From contig CANROI010000015.1 in the NCBI GenBank assembly GCA_947632165.1, positions 1 to 15,344 on the forward strand: DNA of 15,344 nucleotides, written 5' to 3'. Position numbers and translations under genes: made by a program. This document shows positions 14,189 to 15,344 of the stretch, piece by piece. This DNA is from an uncultured Clostridia bacterium. GTDB taxonomy: Bacteria; Bacillota; Clostridia; Christensenellales; Borkfalkiaceae. The notes under the pieces were generated by a model, which was not told the DNA's origin, made no database searches, and was given only the letters and a program-made list of their open reading frames with translations. Numbering within the stretch: position 1 is the stretch's first letter; each line of letters starts with the position of its first letter.

Positions 14189-15030
14189 CCTCGCCTTCCC
14201 TCCCGCATGCCGAGCCAGCGCGCCGCCATATCGGGCAGCCAGCGCAGGAGCGCGGGAACGTCGAAATGGAGGAGCGCCCCTTTGAGGACATGCAGCGCGA
14301 GCGAACAGCCCGCCCCGGCAGTGCCGCCGAATTCGGGATGCTCCCGGAACCACTTCCCCCGCTCCCGGTAACACGCATAGAGTTCCCCGAGCGACCGTCT
14401 GTGCGCGTGCTCCACGGCGGCCTCGGCGCAATAGCCCTTGCGATAGCCGCGGTCGAGCAGCTTCTTGGCATAGTACATGTCCTCGTTGGTCGCCATCTCC
14501 CTGCCGTCGTAGCCGCCGAGCGCGAGATAGGTCGGCCGGTGGTAGGCGGCAAAGGCGTCGGAGGCGAAGTAGGCAGAAAGCCGCAGCTTCGGCACGTCCT
14601 CCCGTGAGACGGTGTGCGAGCGCGGGCGGTAATTCCTCTCCCGCACGAACCGCTCGATCCCGCGACGGGCGAACTGCCGCCCATAGACATACGGGACCTC
14701 TCCGTTCACCCGCTCCGCAAGCGCCGAGAAGGCCTGCTCCCCGTCGAGTTTTACATCCTGTGAGAGCATGATCACGACCTCTGCGGCGCAATGCTCCGTG
14801 ATCGCCCGCTCGCGGGTGAGCGAGTGGGAAAACCGCTCCGGCGGAACGGCATAGGCGATCCCGCCCGCCCGCGCGACCGCCTCGAAGACGGCGGAATCGT
14901 CCTCCGTCTGCGTGACGGGGAAGACCATGCGCCCGACCCTGACCCCTCTCTGCGAAGCGATGCCGTCGAGAAGCCGGCGGATATATCCCTCCGCCCGGTA
15001 GAGCGGGCAGACGACGTCGACCTCCCTCAT
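14185..15030 (-). CDS. Glycosyltransferase family 2, probable rhamnosyltransferase
   Basis: 281 residues from ATG 15030, which has GGAGG 5 nt upstream and overlaps the rmlC stop as ATGA. VDVVCPLYRAEGYIRRLLDGI (4-24) is the start of a GT-A fold. FSHSLTRERAI (about 67-77) and MLSQDVKLDGEQAF (about 88-101) match the 'FNHGxTRN...LTQDA' pattern of rhamnosyltransferases. VYGRQFARRG (about 114-123), AYHRPTYLALGGYDG and NEDMYYAKKLLDRGYR (about 180-195) are further family marks. The C-terminal helix region (about 240-281) is amphipathic. Being next to rmlC, which makes the rhamnose precursor, it probably transfers L-rhamnose, though the acceptor is unknown. Confidence 0.88.
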   Translation of the reverse strand: MREVDVVCPLYRAEGYIRRLLDGIASQRGVRVGRMVFPVTQTEDDSAVFEAVARAGGIAYAVPPERFSHSLTRERAITEHCAAEVVIMLSQDVKLDGEQAFSALAERVNGEVPYVYGRQFARRGIERFVRERNYRPRSHTVSREDVPKLRLSAYFASDAFAAYHRPTYLALGGYDGREMATNEDMYYAKKLLDRGYRKGYCAEAAVEHAHRRSLGELYACYRERGKWFREHPEFGGTAGAGCSLALHVLKGALLHFDVPALLRWLPDMAARWLGMREGRRG

Positions 15031-15344
15031 AGCTCCCTCCATCTCGGCGCGCGGGCGTCCTTTTCGGAGAGGATCAGCCCCGTTCCGTCGGGCAGGGCAT
15101 AGCCCTCCCCTGCCGCCGTGCCGCGGTACTTGCCCGCGACCCCCGGCCAGACGATGGCAAGATCGGGATCGTTCCATGCGAGGTTCCCCTCGTCCGAGGG
15201 ATCGTAGTAATCGGTGCATTGATAGAGGAGCTCGACCCCGTCGGTCAGCGCGACGAAGCCGTGCGCGAACCCCGCGGGAAGGAAGAACATCCTCCCCCGC
15301 TCCTCCGTGAGGAGTTCCCCGTGCCAGCGCCCGAACGTGGGGCC
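15027..15344 (-). CDS. rmlC: dTDP-4-dehydrorhamnose 3,5-epimerase, C-terminal part (cut by window edge)
   Basis: The last 105 codons are visible and the 5' end lies outside. RmlC epimerises dTDP-4-keto-6-deoxyglucose at C3 and C5 on the way to dTDP-L-rhamnose. Visible family motifs are GPTFGRWHGELL, FFLPAGFAHGFVALTDGVEL, LLYQCTDYYDPSDEG, with the Tyr of the active site, and NLAWNDPDLAIVWPG. The catalytic His of the RGLH motif would be upstream of the window. The gene is the first visible of the polysaccharide operon, so rmlA, rmlB and rmlD may lie to the right. Its stop overlaps the next start by 4 bases. Confidence 0.93.
   Translation of the reverse strand, partial: GPTFGRWHGELLTEERGRMFFLPAGFAHGFVALTDGVELLYQCTDYYDPSDEGNLAWNDPDLAIVWPGVAGKYRGTAAGEGYALPDGTGLILSEKDARAPRWREL

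Noticed and set aside
1..15344. CRISPR arrays, tRNA or rRNA genes, transposases, integrases
   Set aside because: No regularly spaced repeats, cloverleaf sequences or matching motifs were seen by eye on either strand. A tRNA scan was not possible.

Overview
The window comes from a GC-rich bacterium that looks like a Gram-positive gut Clostridia-type organism. The clues are strong AGGAGG-type ribosome sites, sigma-A promoters of the TTGACA/TATAAT type in otherwise GC-rich DNA, a portal/terminase pair of the kind found in Firmicutes phages, a UDPGP-type pyrophosphorylase, and C-terminally membrane-anchored proteins with SH3-like folds. A Christensenellales-like lineage is my guess from general resemblance, not something shown here. 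No tRNA, rRNA, CRISPR array or transposase gene was seen.

Layout. (1) Positions 1-2208, minus strand: the edge of a prophage or domesticated phage module. It reads large terminase, then a 107-residue protein, then a portal protein cut by the window edge, with overlapping reading frames. (2) Positions 2249-6108: an accessory chromosomal block. Two secreted, C-terminally membrane-anchored proteins on the plus strand, one small with SH3-like modules and one large with a predicted beta-propeller followed by SH3-like modules, flank a minus-strand protein with a sigma-region-4-like helix-turn-helix. The large gene appears to be transcribed as a leaderless mRNA. The small gene overlaps the regulator tail-to-tail by 175 bp. 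(3) Positions 6109-6408: a 300-base spacer holding a plus-strand hairpin, a minus-strand terminator, an orphan promoter-like sequence and a palindromic element that resembles dispersed repeats. (4) Positions 6409-8652, minus strand: a two-gene operon, an MscS-family channel then a UDP-sugar pyrophosphorylase, driven by a perfect-consensus promoter. (5) Positions 8738-15344, minus strand: the distal part of a surface-polysaccharide operon. It reads rmlC (cut), two family-2 glycosyltransferases, a Wzy-like polymerase, a DUF4422 protein, glf and a Wzx flippase, mostly joined by 4-8 bp overlaps and ending at a 16-bp GC hairpin.

How the genes fit together. RmlC makes the dTDP-rhamnose precursor and Glf makes UDP-galactofuranose. 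The two GT2 enzymes and the DUF4422 protein would build a lipid-linked repeat unit, Wzx would flip it and the Wzy-like protein would polymerise it, so a rhamnose- and galactofuranose-containing capsule or wall polysaccharide is the likely product. The pyrophosphorylase next door would supply a UDP-HexNAc or UDP-hexose. The least explained part is block 2, where a putative HTH regulator lies between two membrane-anchored extracytoplasmic proteins of similar architecture, directly against the phage module.
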